A model generated the notes under the pieces. It worked only from the letters and a program-made list of their open reading frames with translations, was not told where the DNA came from and searched no databases. From contig NZ_JNXI01000009.1 of NCBI RefSeq assembly GCF_000717055.1, positions 183,142 to 247,141 on the forward strand: a stretch of DNA of 64,000 nucleotides, written 5' to 3'. A program made the translations under genes and the position numbers. The DNA comes from Streptomyces iakyrus (lineage in GTDB: Bacteria > Actinomycetota > Actinomycetes > Streptomycetales > Streptomycetaceae). This document shows, piece after piece, positions 47,472 to 57,431 of the stretch; position 1 is the stretch's first letter; the number at the start of each line of letters is the position of its first letter.

Positions 47472-49418
47472 GGTGGACGGTCGTCTTGGCGGGGTTGCAG
47501 CCGCTGTGGTTGGTCTTCGCGCCGACCGACGTCGCGACGAGTTCCGTCTTCGTCACCTGCTTCAGGGTGAGTACGTCGACGCAGACGCCGCCGATCGGGT
47601 CGGTCTGGCGGAGGGTGCCCAGTTCCTGGCCGACGGCGGTCCGTTCGACCGTGAGGCGGAACGTGCCGAGGGGCAGTCTGCCGTCGAGGGCGACGCCCTG
47701 GCCCTCCCAGGTGCCGAGGTACGTGGCGGGTCCCGCGTCGGTGGAGGGAGCGGAGCTCGCGGTCGCCGCCGGAGGGGAGTCGGACCCGCTGCCCGCGTCC
47801 GCGTCGTCCTGGCCGCCGCGCCCCGGCAGCAGGTCGAACACGAACACCGACCCGATCGTCACGGCCGCCATCGCCCCGGCGACCGCCAGCGCCACGGAGC
47901 AGCTCAGCCTCCGCACCCGCCCGCCGCTCTCGCCCTCCGGCGTGGACGTGGCGGCGACGGAGACGGTGACCCTGCCGGGCCGCCGGCCCGAGGCAGGGGC
48001 GGCGTCCTGCGGATGGTCGCCGTCCCGGGGTTCGGGTACGGCGGTGGAGAAGGGGGCGGGTGCCCCGGGCTCGTCGGAGGTCCCCGGCGCCGCGGGCGGA
48101 CCGGTTGCCGCGGATGCCCCCGTCGCCGTCGGCGGCCCGGTGGTCGCCGGCGCCCCGGTCGTCGCCGGCTCTCCGGTCGTCGCCGACGCCCCCGATGCTC
48201 CGGCGGCCCCGGCGGCCCCGGAGCTCGCCGAAGCCCCGGACGCCCCGGATGCCCCAGAGGCCCCATTCTGGTACGCCTCCGCCCCCGCGGGCACCCCGCC
48301 GCCCCCAAACGCCCCGGCCCCCGGCAACACCACCGGCATCACCGGCGGCGGCCCGAACACCCCGAGTCCCTCGCCCGGGCCGCCGGCCGCGTCCGGCGCC
48401 CCCACCGACGGGCTGCTGAAGGCGACCGGCCCGGACGGCGCTCCGGCCCCCGGTCCCAGACCCGCCCCCGGCCCCGTCACCTCCAGGTTCAGCAACTGCA
48501 CGGCACTCCGGCTCACCTGCTCCACCAGCGCCCCCGGCAGCCAGCCGCCCGCCACCAGCCGGGCCGCGCCCTCGGGGGCCAGTCGGCGGGCCAGCTCAGG
48601 CGGGGCGGGCCGGGTCGCCGGGTCCTTCGCCAGGCACTGCGCCGTCAGGCCCCGCAACTCCCCGTCCAGCAGCCCGAGTTCCGGCTCCTCGTGGACGACC
48701 TTGTAGAGCAGGGCGGCGGAGGAGTCCCCGGGGAAGGGCGGCCGGCCGGTCGCCGCGTACGCGAGGACCGCGCCCAGAGAGAAGACGTCGGCGGCGCCCG
48801 TGACGGCCTTGCCCAGGATCTGCTCGGGCGACATGTAGCCGGGCGAGCCGATGGACACGCCGGTGGAGGTGAGGGACGCCGTGCCGTCCGTGGCCCGGGC
48901 GATGCCGAAGTCGATCAGCAGCGGGCCGTCGAGGGTCAGCAGGACGTTCGACGGCTTCACGTCCCGGTGCACCAGCCCCAGCTCGTGCACCGCCGCCAGC
49001 GCCTCGGCGAGGCCCGCGCCCAGCGCCCGTACGGTGGGGGCCGGCAGGGGACCGCCGTCGGCGACCGCGGCCGACAGGGACGGGCCGGCGGCGTACGCGG
49101 TGGCCACCCAGGGCACCCGCGCCCCGGGGTCCGCGTCCAGGACGGGCGCCGTCCAGGCGCCGCCCACCCGGCGCGCGGCCTCGACCTCGCGCCGATGGGG
49201 GTCCCCCCTGCTCGAGCGAAGCCGAGAGCTTGGGGGAGGGCCCGGAACTCCTCGTCCAGCGCGAAGTGCGGATGCACGATCTTCACGGCGACCGTGCGGC
49301 CACCGGCACTGCGGCCCAGGTAGACCCGGCCCATGCCGCCGGAGCCCAGCCGGCCGAGCAGCCGGTAGGGCCCCACGACGGTGGGTTCGTCGACGTCGAG
49401 CGGCCGCATGGGCGTCAC
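47386..49418 (-). pseudogene. Ser/Thr protein kinase gene interrupted by a 44-bp repeat
   Basis: PknB-type receptor kinase. The 5' part (49418 to about 49240) gives YRLLGRLGSGGMGRVYLG with the Gly loop and the VAIK-like Lys (TVAVKIVHPH). The rest, in another frame from about 49190, has the catalytic loop HRDVKPSN, DFGIA, SPEQ, then a long Pro/Ala/Gly tail, a membrane helix (CSVALAVAGAMAAVTIGSVF) and an extracellular domain with two Cys. A repeat at 49195-49238 sits between beta3 and the alphaC helix and shifts the frame. GTG at 49167 could start the remainder, which would lack the N-lobe. Next to the secretion ATPase in convergent orientation. Confidence 0.8.
49195..49238. repeat. 44-bp dispersed palindromic repeat inside the kinase gene
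   Basis: Reads ATGGGGGTCCCCCCTGCTCG, then AGCGAAGCCGAGAGCTTGGG, GGAG. C-run and G-run arms and GCTC/GAGC give an imperfect palindrome. I recall near-identical elements scattered in many streptomycete genomes, often between genes. Here it lies inside a coding region and breaks it. Confidence 0.7.
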
Positions 49419-49503
49419 CCCTCCCCCGTGGGCAGGCGGGGACGGCTCCGGTCCCGGTACGCCTGCACTCCCCCAGCAGAGTAGTGCGGGAGCACCGGCC
49501 GGC

Positions 49504-50673
<1,170 letters not shown>

Positions 50674-50877
50674 ATGGCTACCGGAACCGTGAAGTGGTTC
50701 AACGCCGAAAAGGGCTTTGGTTTCATCGCCCAGGAGGGCGGCGGCCCCGACGTCTTCGTCCACTACTCCGCGATCAACGCGAGCGGCTTCCGCTCGCTCG
50801 AGGAGAACCAGCAGGTGTCTTTCGACGTCACGCAGGGTCCGAAGGGCCCGCAGGCGGAGAACGTCACGCCGGTCTGA
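50674..50877 (+). CDS. Cold shock protein (CspA/ScoF family)
   Basis: 67-residue OB-fold nucleic acid chaperone. RNP1 is KGFGFI and RNP2 VFVHY, with WFNAEKG before them. ATG at 50674 follows AAGGAGG. Typical length. Leader and terminator are described separately. Binds single-stranded RNA or DNA in the cytoplasm. Confidence 0.95.
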   Translation: MATGTVKWFNAEKGFGFIAQEGGGPDVFVHYSAINASGFRSLEENQQVSFDVTQGPKGPQAENVTPV

Positions 50878-50890
50878 TTTGTAGTACCCA

Positions 50891-50923
50891 AGGAGCCCCG
50901 CGCCGCAAGGCGACGGGGCTCCT
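50891..50923 (+). terminator. Terminator of the cold shock gene
   Basis: AGGAGCCCCG (50891-50900) pairs perfectly with CGGGGCTCCT (50914-50923) around a 13-nt loop, followed by GCCCTTT. Confidence 0.85.
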
Positions 50924-50987
50924 GCCCTTTCCGGGCCTGGCCGGACGGTGAATTCCCGGCGAATTCCTGCCGTGGGACGATGGGCGG

Positions 50988-51209
50988 ATGCGGAAAGACC
51001 AGGAGAACAGCGGGGAGGCCGGCGGCACGCCCGCCGACAAGGCCATGGCCACAGGCGTGTCGGTCGGCCTGTCCCTCGGCACGGCCATAGGGCTCGTGCT
51101 CGGCATGACCGTCTTCGACGACCTCGCCCTGGGCCTGGCCCTGGGCCTCGGTTTCGGCACGGCGATCGGAGCGGGTGTGGGTATCGGCGCCCGGCGGGGC
51201 CGCCCCTGA
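50988..51209 (+). CDS. Small Gly-rich membrane protein
   Basis: 73 residues: a polar 17-residue start, then two Gly/Leu-rich hydrophobic helices (MATGVSVGLSLGTAIGLVLG; LALGLALGLGFGTAIGAGVG) and a basic end. Like the glycine-zipper proteins common in actinobacteria. ATG at 50988. Role unknown. Confidence 0.6.
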   Translation: MRKDQENSGEAGGTPADKAMATGVSVGLSLGTAIGLVLGMTVFDDLALGLALGLGFGTAIGAGVGIGARRGRP

Positions 51210-51253
51210 CGACGGCGCCACCCCGGGCCCCGAACGGCCTAGGGTCTACGGCC

Positions 51254-51907
51254 ATGACCGACACCCCTGTCTTCGTGACCGAGACCCGCGTCTTCTACGA
51301 CACCGTCGCCGAGGAGTACGCCGCCGCCTTCGGCGATCTGCGTCCGGGGACGCCCCTGGACCGGGGCGTGCTCCACGGTTTCGCGGGGCTCGTGGGTGCG
51401 GGGGGCGAGGTCGCCGACCTGGGGTGCGGGCCCGGGCGGGTGACGGCGTACCTGGCGTCCCAGGGGCTGTCGGTGTTCGGTCTTGACCTGTCGGAGTCGA
51501 TGCTCGCGATCGCCCGCCGCGAGAACCCGGGCCTGCGGTTCGTACGGGGCTCCATGCTGGAGCTCGACCTGCCGGACTCCTCGCTCGACGGCGTCGTGTC
51601 CTGGTACTCGATCATCCACACCCCCGAGGAGCACCTGCCCGCGCTCTTCGCCGGTTTCCACCGCGTACTGCGCCCCGGCGGGCATCTGCTCCTCGGCTTC
51701 CAGTCCGGGGACGAGCACCGCCGCTACGAGGAGGCCTTCGGACACGACGTGTCCCTGACCTTCCGCCGCGGCCGCCCGGAGCGCATCGCCGCCCTGCTGG
51801 GCAGCGCCGGCTTCACCGTCCGCGCCACGACCGTACGAGAGCCCGACGAGACGCGGGGCGAGCCGGTCGCCCAGGCGAGCCTCGTGGCCCGCAAGCCGGG
51901 GGACTGA
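51254..51907 (+). CDS. Class I SAM-dependent methyltransferase
   Basis: 217 residues. SAM-binding motif I is VADLGCGPGRV; FGLDLSESML is motif II; GSMLELDLPDSSLDGVVSWY and RVLRPGGHLLLGF follow. N-terminus VTETRVFYDTVAEEYAAAF is usual for this branch. Substrate unknown. ATG at 51254. Convergent with the flavoprotein at 52035. Confidence 0.87.
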   Translation: MTDTPVFVTETRVFYDTVAEEYAAAFGDLRPGTPLDRGVLHGFAGLVGAGGEVADLGCGPGRVTAYLASQGLSVFGLDLSESMLAIARRENPGLRFVRGSMLELDLPDSSLDGVVSWYSIIHTPEEHLPALFAGFHRVLRPGGHLLLGFQSGDEHRRYEEAFGHDVSLTFRRGRPERIAALLGSAGFTVRATTVREPDETRGEPVAQASLVARKPGD

Positions 51908-52034
51908 ACCGCCCGGGGCATCGCCGCAGCCCCACGCGCGACGCCCCGGGTGGCCCCGCGACCGGCCGCGGATGCCCCCAGGCGCACCACGACCGGCTCA
52001 CGCTCGGCCGGTCCCTCCGGACGGCCCCCGACCG

Positions 52035-53816
52035 CTACAGCACCCCCGCGATGTCCCGCGCCGCGATGTACCCGAACGTCATGGCCGGGCCGATCGTCGA
52101 GCCCGCGCCCGCGTAGCTGTGGCCCATCACCGCCGCGCTGGCGTTTCCCGCCGCGTAGAGGCCGGGGATGACCGAGCCGTCCTCGCGCAGGACCCGGGCC
52201 CGGGCGTCCGTGCGGAGGCCGCCCTTGGTGCCGAGGTCGCCGGGGACGATGCGGAAGGCGTGGTACGGGGGGAGCCAGAGGGGTGCCAGGCAGGAGTTCG
52301 GGAGGACGGACGGGTCGGTGTAGTAGTGGTCGTAGGCGCTGTCGCCCCGGTGGAAGTCGGGGTCCTCGCCTTGCCGTGCCTGGGCGTTGAAGCGGTTCAC
52401 GCTGGTGCGCAGGGCCGCCGCGGGGACGCCGATGGAGGCCGCCAGCGCGTCCAGGGTCCACTCCTTGTGCGCCGCCCCGGAGTCGTACCAGGAGGCGGGG
52501 AAGGGCAGCGTCGGCAGGACGTCCTTGAAGAGGTACCGGTTGCGGTAGTTCTGGTCGGTGATCAGCCAGCACGGAATGGCCGGGTCGGTGTCGTGGACGT
52601 CGTACATGGTGTGCACGACGTCGCTGTAGGGCGCGGCCTCGTTGACGAAGCGCCGGCCGGAGCCGTTGACCAGCAGCCCGCCGGGCAGGGTGCGTTCGGC
52701 GAGGCAGAAATACGGCTGTCCGGGGATCGGGATCGCCGGGCCCCACCACGCGTCCTCCATCAGGTCGAGCGCCGCGCCCAGCCGCTCCCCCGCCCGGATG
52801 CCGTCGCCGGTGTTCTCCTTCGCCCCGACGGTCCACTGCGTGCCGATGGGCTGCCGCTGGAAGCGTTCCCGCATCGCGGCGTTGTGCTCGAAGCCGCCGG
52901 AGCCGACGATCACGCCCCGGCGGGCGCGGACCAGGCCGGGAGCGCCGTCGCGCATGACGACGGCTCCCGTGACCGTGCCGTTCTCGACGTGCAGGTCCGT
53001 CAGGGGCGTGTTCAGCCAGACGGGGACGCCGGCCGAGCGCAGGCCCGCGCGCAGGCCCGCCGCCAGTGCCTGGCCCATCGTCAGGGGCTTCTGGCCGAGC
53101 GTCGCCGCCTTCGTGCCGCGGGCGAGGCACTGGGCGGCGACGGCCGTGCCCCGGGCGTTCACGGCGGCCAGGGCGACCCACTTGTAGTCGGCGCTGAAGA
53201 CGACCATGCCGGCGGGGACGTCCATGTACGGCGGGTTCAGGTGCGCCAGCTCGGGCCCCAGGAGGTTGCCGTCGAACTGGTCGGGCTCGATGGAGCGGCC
53301 GTTCGGCAGGCCGCCGGGCAGCTCGGGGTAGTAGTCGCTGTAGCCCTCCATCCAGCGGAACCGGAGCGGGCTGTTCGCCATGACGAAGGAGATCGTGGCC
53401 GGGCCGTGGGCGAGGAAGGCACGCTGCCGGTCGGCGGGGACCTCCGGGCCGACGACGGCGGCGAGGTAGGCGGCGGCCTTCGCGGGGGTGTCCGGGACGC
53501 CGGCCGCGAGGATGACGGAGTTGTTGGGGATCCAGATTCCGGCGCCGGAGCGGGCGGCCGAGCCGCCGAAGGTCGGCGCCTTCTCCACGACCACACAGCT
53601 CAGGCCCTGGCGCGCGGCGGTCAGCGCGGCGGTCATGCCCGCGGCGCCGGAGCCGATGACGACGACGTCGTAGGTGCCGAGCGGGGGTAAGTCGGCTGCC
53701 CGGGCGCCCTGTTGAACGCCCGCGGCGACCGCGAGACCGGCACCGGCAGCCCCGGCCAGCAGTCGTCTTCGGGACGGGCCTTCGGCAGGTCCTGCGGTGT
53801 CCGTGCGAGGGGTCAT
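52035..53816 (-). CDS. FAD-dependent 3-ketosteroid dehydrogenase-like oxidoreductase, Tat-exported
   Basis: 593 residues. A Tat signal (PSRRRLLAGAAGAGLAVAAG) precedes the FAD fold YDVVVIGSGAAGMTAALTAA. The C-terminal DLGTKGGLRTDARARVLRED and GHSYAGAGSTIGPAMTFGYI blocks match 3-oxosteroid 1-dehydrogenases and related fumarate reductase-like flavoproteins. SGAGIWIPNN is a KstD-type block. Exported location is unusual for KstD. ATG at 53816. Steroid substrate is inferred from similarity and not proven. Confidence 0.82.
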   Translation of the reverse strand: MTPRTDTAGPAEGPSRRRLLAGAAGAGLAVAAGVQQGARAADLPPLGTYDVVVIGSGAAGMTAALTAARQGLSCVVVEKAPTFGGSAARSGAGIWIPNNSVILAAGVPDTPAKAAAYLAAVVGPEVPADRQRAFLAHGPATISFVMANSPLRFRWMEGYSDYYPELPGGLPNGRSIEPDQFDGNLLGPELAHLNPPYMDVPAGMVVFSADYKWVALAAVNARGTAVAAQCLARGTKAATLGQKPLTMGQALAAGLRAGLRSAGVPVWLNTPLTDLHVENGTVTGAVVMRDGAPGLVRARRGVIVGSGGFEHNAAMRERFQRQPIGTQWTVGAKENTGDGIRAGERLGAALDLMEDAWWGPAIPIPGQPYFCLAERTLPGGLLVNGSGRRFVNEAAPYSDVVHTMYDVHDTDPAIPCWLITDQNYRNRYLFKDVLPTLPFPASWYDSGAAHKEWTLDALAASIGVPAAALRTSVNRFNAQARQGEDPDFHRGDSAYDHYYTDPSVLPNSCLAPLWLPPYHAFRIVPGDLGTKGGLRTDARARVLREDGSVIPGLYAAGNASAAVMGHSYAGAGSTIGPAMTFGYIAARDIAGVL

Positions 53817-53944
53817 GGCCGCTCCAGCCCGACGAGAACGCGTAAGGGGTGGGGAATGTCGCGCGGGGGCCTTGCGAAGTCAAGACCCGTGCGGCACCCA
53901 CCCCGCGTCCACCACCCGCACCCTACGGCGGGGCAACGCCCTTC

Positions 53945-54000
53945 TTTCAGGGGCGCGGGGAACTGCGCGATCGGCCACCTTCAGCCCGCAGCCGCCGACG
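53945..54000. repeat. Dispersed streptomycete intergenic repeat
   Basis: CAGGGGCGCGGGGAACTGCG followed by CGATCGG and a CCCGCAG arm. I recall this ~55-bp sequence as a very common intergenic repeat of streptomycetes. GCGCGGGG and the later GC-rich arm can pair. It lies between the sugar-binding protein stop and the flavoprotein start. Confidence 0.5.
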
Positions 54001-54041
54001 AGGAGGAACGCGCCGACCCGGCTCCGGCGCCCCCGTCTCCG

Positions 54042-55163
54042 CTACTCCAGCCCGATCGCCGCGCAGTCCGCCCGGTACTTGGACGTGCAGATGTCCTTCA
54101 CGCTGTACACGCCGTCCGTGATCACCGTCTCCTTGATGTTGTCCTTGGTGAGGGCGACCACCGGCACCAGCATCGCCGGGGTGCCCTTCTGCGTGGGGCT
54201 GTCGACGGTCTCCCGGGTCAGCGCGGCGAACTCGATCGCACGGCCCTGCACCTTGGCCACCGCGATCTTCGCGGCGTTGGTCGCCTCCAGCAGGAAGGAC
54301 TTGTACACGGTCATGTACTGCTCGCCGGACACGACCCGCTGCACCGCGTCGAGGTTGGCGTCCTGCCCGGTCACCGGCGGCATCTTCGTGGCTCCGGCCT
54401 CCTGCAGCGCCTCGATGACGGCGCCCGCCATGCCGTCGTTGGCCGAGTAGACGGCGGCGATGTCGTTCAGCCCGACCGCCTGGATCGCCTCCTTCATGTG
54501 CTGCTTGGCGATCGCGGGCTTCCACTCCTTGGTGTCGTACTCCTTGACGATGTTCACCTGGCCCTGGAGCTCGCTCAGCGCGCCGTCCTTGAACCGTGCC
54601 GTGTTCGGGTCGCCGGGGTCGCCGTTCATCATGACGACCTTGCTCTTCTCGGCCTTGTCGCCGAGCTCCCCGACGATGGCGCGGCCCTGCACCTGTCCGA
54701 CGAGTTCGTTGTCGTGGGAGACGTAGGCGTCGATCGGGCCCTCGGCGAGCCGGTCGTAGGCGATGACCGGGATGCCGGCGTCCTTGGCCTTCTGGACGTC
54801 CGGGGCGATGGTCTTGGAGTTCAGGGCGTCGACGAGGATGACGTCGACCTTGTCGGCGATCATCTGCTGGAACTGCCGGCTCTGTCTGGTGACGCTGGCC
54901 TCGGCGTTGGCGTAGCGGACCTTGCCCTGGTTCTCCGTGAGGGAGGCGACCTCCTGCTTGATCAGCGGGTAGTCGAACTTCTCGAAGCGTGCCGTGTCCC
55001 GGTCGGGCAGCAGCAGGCCCACCGTGATGTCGTTGCCCTTCTTCGCGGCGGTGTCGTCACTCCCGCCGTCGCCGCAGGCGGCGAGGGACAGGGCCGATAC
55101 GGAGACCGCCAGGGCCATGGAGACGTGCCGCACGGCGGCCTGACGGGTGTTGCGCGCTATCAC
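54042..55163 (-). CDS. Sugar ABC transporter substrate-binding lipoprotein
   Basis: 373 residues. Lipobox SLAACGDGG, then a ribose/xylose-type periplasmic binding fold: ITVGLLLPDRDTARFEKFDY, MIADKVDVILVDALNSKTIA, GIPVIAYDRLAEGPIDAYVS, VVMMNGDPGDPN, AAVYSANDGMAGAVIEALQE and VTGQDANLDAVQ. Closest in plan to XylF. The permease and ATPase genes are not next to it. ATG at 55163. Confidence 0.9.
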   Translation of the reverse strand: MIARNTRQAAVRHVSMALAVSVSALSLAACGDGGSDDTAAKKGNDITVGLLLPDRDTARFEKFDYPLIKQEVASLTENQGKVRYANAEASVTRQSRQFQQMIADKVDVILVDALNSKTIAPDVQKAKDAGIPVIAYDRLAEGPIDAYVSHDNELVGQVQGRAIVGELGDKAEKSKVVMMNGDPGDPNTARFKDGALSELQGQVNIVKEYDTKEWKPAIAKQHMKEAIQAVGLNDIAAVYSANDGMAGAVIEALQEAGATKMPPVTGQDANLDAVQRVVSGEQYMTVYKSFLLEATNAAKIAVAKVQGRAIEFAALTRETVDSPTQKGTPAMLVPVVALTKDNIKETVITDGVYSVKDICTSKYRADCAAIGLE

Positions 55164-55270
55164 TGGTGGTGCCTTCCGATGGGGGGAGCATCGTGACGAG
55201 GTGGTCGAAAGCCAACGGGCAGACGCCGTGCGTCGTCAATAAGCACGTGTGAAGAGATCGCAAAGGTGCC

Positions 55271-57190
55271 TCACCGCGTGTACAGGCCCTCCACTTCCGT
55301 CGCGAACGCGCGCAGCACGGCCTCCCGGCGGAGCTTCATCGACGGGGTCAGGTGGCCCGCCTCCTCGGTGAAGTCCTCGGGGAGGATGGCGAAGCGGCGG
55401 ATGGACTCCGGGCGGGAGACCATCTTGTTGGCCTCGTCGACGGCGCGCTGGAGGACGGCGCGCAGTTCCTCGTCGTCGACGAGGAGCGTGGCGGGGACCG
55501 GGTGTTTGCCGTTCATCTGGCGCCAGTGCGTGATGCCGTCCGGGTCGAGGGTGATCAGCGCCGAGACGAAGGGGCGGCCGTCGCCCAGGACGAGGCACTG
55601 GGAGATCAGCGGGTGGGAGCGCAGCCAGTTCTCCAGCGGGGCCGGGGCGACGGACTTGCCGCCCGCGGTGATGAGCATCTCCTTCTTGCGGCCGGTGATC
55701 GTCAGGTAGCCCTCGTCGTCCAGTTCGCCGAGGTCGCCGGTGGCGAGCCAGCCGTCGGGGGCGGCGGGGACGACACCCCCGGCCTGCGGGTCCCAGTAGC
55801 CGCGCAGCACGTGGTCGCCGCCGACGAGGATCTCGCCGTCGGCGGCGATGCGGACGCGGGTGCCGGGCAGCGGCCAGCCGACGGTGCCCAGCCGGGGTTT
55901 CAGGGGCGGGGTGACGGTGCTCGCGCCGGTGGTCTCGGTCAGGCCGTAGCCCTCGAAGATCTCGATGCCGGCTCCCGCGTAGAAGGCCGCCAGGCGGCTG
56001 CCGAGCGGGGAGCCGCCGCAGATGGCGTAGCGGACCCTGCCGCCCATGGCGTTGCGGATGCGGCGGTAGACCAGGGGGTCGTAGAAGGCGCGGGCGGTCT
56101 TGAGGGCGCGGGAGGGGCCGGGGCCGGTGCCCGTCTGCTGGGCCTCCAGGGCCTCTCCGTAGCGCTGTGCCACGGCCGCCGCACGGTCGAACGAGGAGAC
56201 CCGGCCGCCCGCCTCGGCCTTGGCACGGGCCGAGTTGAAGACCTTCTCCAGCATGTAGGGGATGGCGATCAGGCAGGTCGGCCGGAAGCCGGCCAGGTCC
56301 GGGAGCAGCCGGTCGGCCTTGATGCTGGGGGCGTGGCCCAGCCGGACGCGGGCCCGGACGCAGGCGATCGCCACCATGCGGCCGAAGACGTGGGACATCG
56401 GCAGGAACAGCAGGACCGAGGCCTCTTCGCTGGTCTTCGCCCGGAAGACGGGGTAGAGCAGCTCGATGGCGTTGTCGACCTCGGCGAAGAAGTTGCCGTG
56501 GGTGAGCGCGCAGCCCTTGGGGCGTCCGGTGGTGCCCGAGGTGTAGACGAGGGTGGCGAGGGTGTCGGGGCCGAGCATGCCCCGCCGCACCCCGACCTCC
56601 TGGTCGGGCAGGTGCGCGCCGGCTTCGGCGAGCCGGTCCACGTGGCCCTTCTCCACGATCCACATGTGCCGGAGGTCGGGCAGGCGTTCGCGCTCGGGGC
56701 CGAGGGCGGCGGCCTGCGCGGCGGTCTCGGTGATCAGGGCGACCGCTCCGGAGTCCTGGAGGATCCAGCGGGCCTGGAAGACGGAGGAGGTGGGGTAGAC
56801 GGGGACGGTGACGAGCCCGGCCGCCCAGGCGGCGAAGTCCAGGACCGTCCACTCGTAGATCGTGCGGGCCATCACGGCGACCCGGTCGCCCGGCATCAGG
56901 CCCTCGGCGACCAGGCCCTTGGCCACGGCCCGCACCTGCTCGGCGAACTGTGCCGCCGTGACGTCACCCCAGCGCCCTTCGGCGTCCTTGCGGCTGAGCA
57001 CCACGGCATCGGGATGCGCGTTCGCGTTGTCGAAGGGCAGGTCGGCGAGCGACCCGTGCGTCCACGGCGGGGCCAGCGGCGGTACGGAGGCCTCCCGTAC
57101 CGCCCCGTCCAGGCGCCGCACCTCGGGTTCGACCAGGACCGGTCCTCCGTACGCGTCGCCGTAGGCGGAGGAGGGATACGCAGTGGACAC
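55271..57190 (-). CDS. Long-chain fatty acid-CoA ligase (AMP-binding)
   Basis: 639 residues. ATP/AMP signature TLVYTSGTTGRPKGCALTH (about 213-231), FEGYGLTETTGAS, TGDLGELDDEGYLTITGRKK and the C-terminal swing. Makes acyl-CoA through acyl-AMP for lipid metabolism. GTG at 57190 follows AGGAG and is preferred over an upstream ATG at 57250. Near thiolase, reductase and hydratase genes, a lipid-handling neighbourhood. Confidence 0.92.
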   Translation of the reverse strand: MSTAYPSSAYGDAYGGPVLVEPEVRRLDGAVREASVPPLAPPWTHGSLADLPFDNANAHPDAVVLSRKDAEGRWGDVTAAQFAEQVRAVAKGLVAEGLMPGDRVAVMARTIYEWTVLDFAAWAAGLVTVPVYPTSSVFQARWILQDSGAVALITETAAQAAALGPERERLPDLRHMWIVEKGHVDRLAEAGAHLPDQEVGVRRGMLGPDTLATLVYTSGTTGRPKGCALTHGNFFAEVDNAIELLYPVFRAKTSEEASVLLFLPMSHVFGRMVAIACVRARVRLGHAPSIKADRLLPDLAGFRPTCLIAIPYMLEKVFNSARAKAEAGGRVSSFDRAAAVAQRYGEALEAQQTGTGPGPSRALKTARAFYDPLVYRRIRNAMGGRVRYAICGGSPLGSRLAAFYAGAGIEIFEGYGLTETTGASTVTPPLKPRLGTVGWPLPGTRVRIAADGEILVGGDHVLRGYWDPQAGGVVPAAPDGWLATGDLGELDDEGYLTITGRKKEMLITAGGKSVAPAPLENWLRSHPLISQCLVLGDGRPFVSALITLDPDGITHWRQMNGKHPVPATLLVDDEELRAVLQRAVDEANKMVSRPESIRRFAILPEDFTEEAGHLTPSMKLRREAVLRAFATEVEGLYTR

Positions 57191-57431
57191 GGGCGGCTCC
57201 TGGGGCGTGCAGCGAAGGACTGCTTGCTGCATGACGTACGTGCCTCGCACGCCGAGGCGCTCAACCGGCTCAATCCCCCTGAGACATCCGTAAGGGGTTA
57301 CTGACGGTAGGAACGGGATCGTACGGCGCTCACGTGGCGGGTTTGTGCGAATTCGGGGATGGTCCGGAGCCAGGCCTGTGCAATCTCGGGGGGTACGTGA
57401 GGGTTCTTCAGGTTCCGCGCGCCCGTCGCTC

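Noticed and set aside
48060..48320. Pro/Ala/Thr repeat tract as a separate gene
   Set aside because: It is the low-complexity linker of the kinase between its catalytic part and membrane helix.
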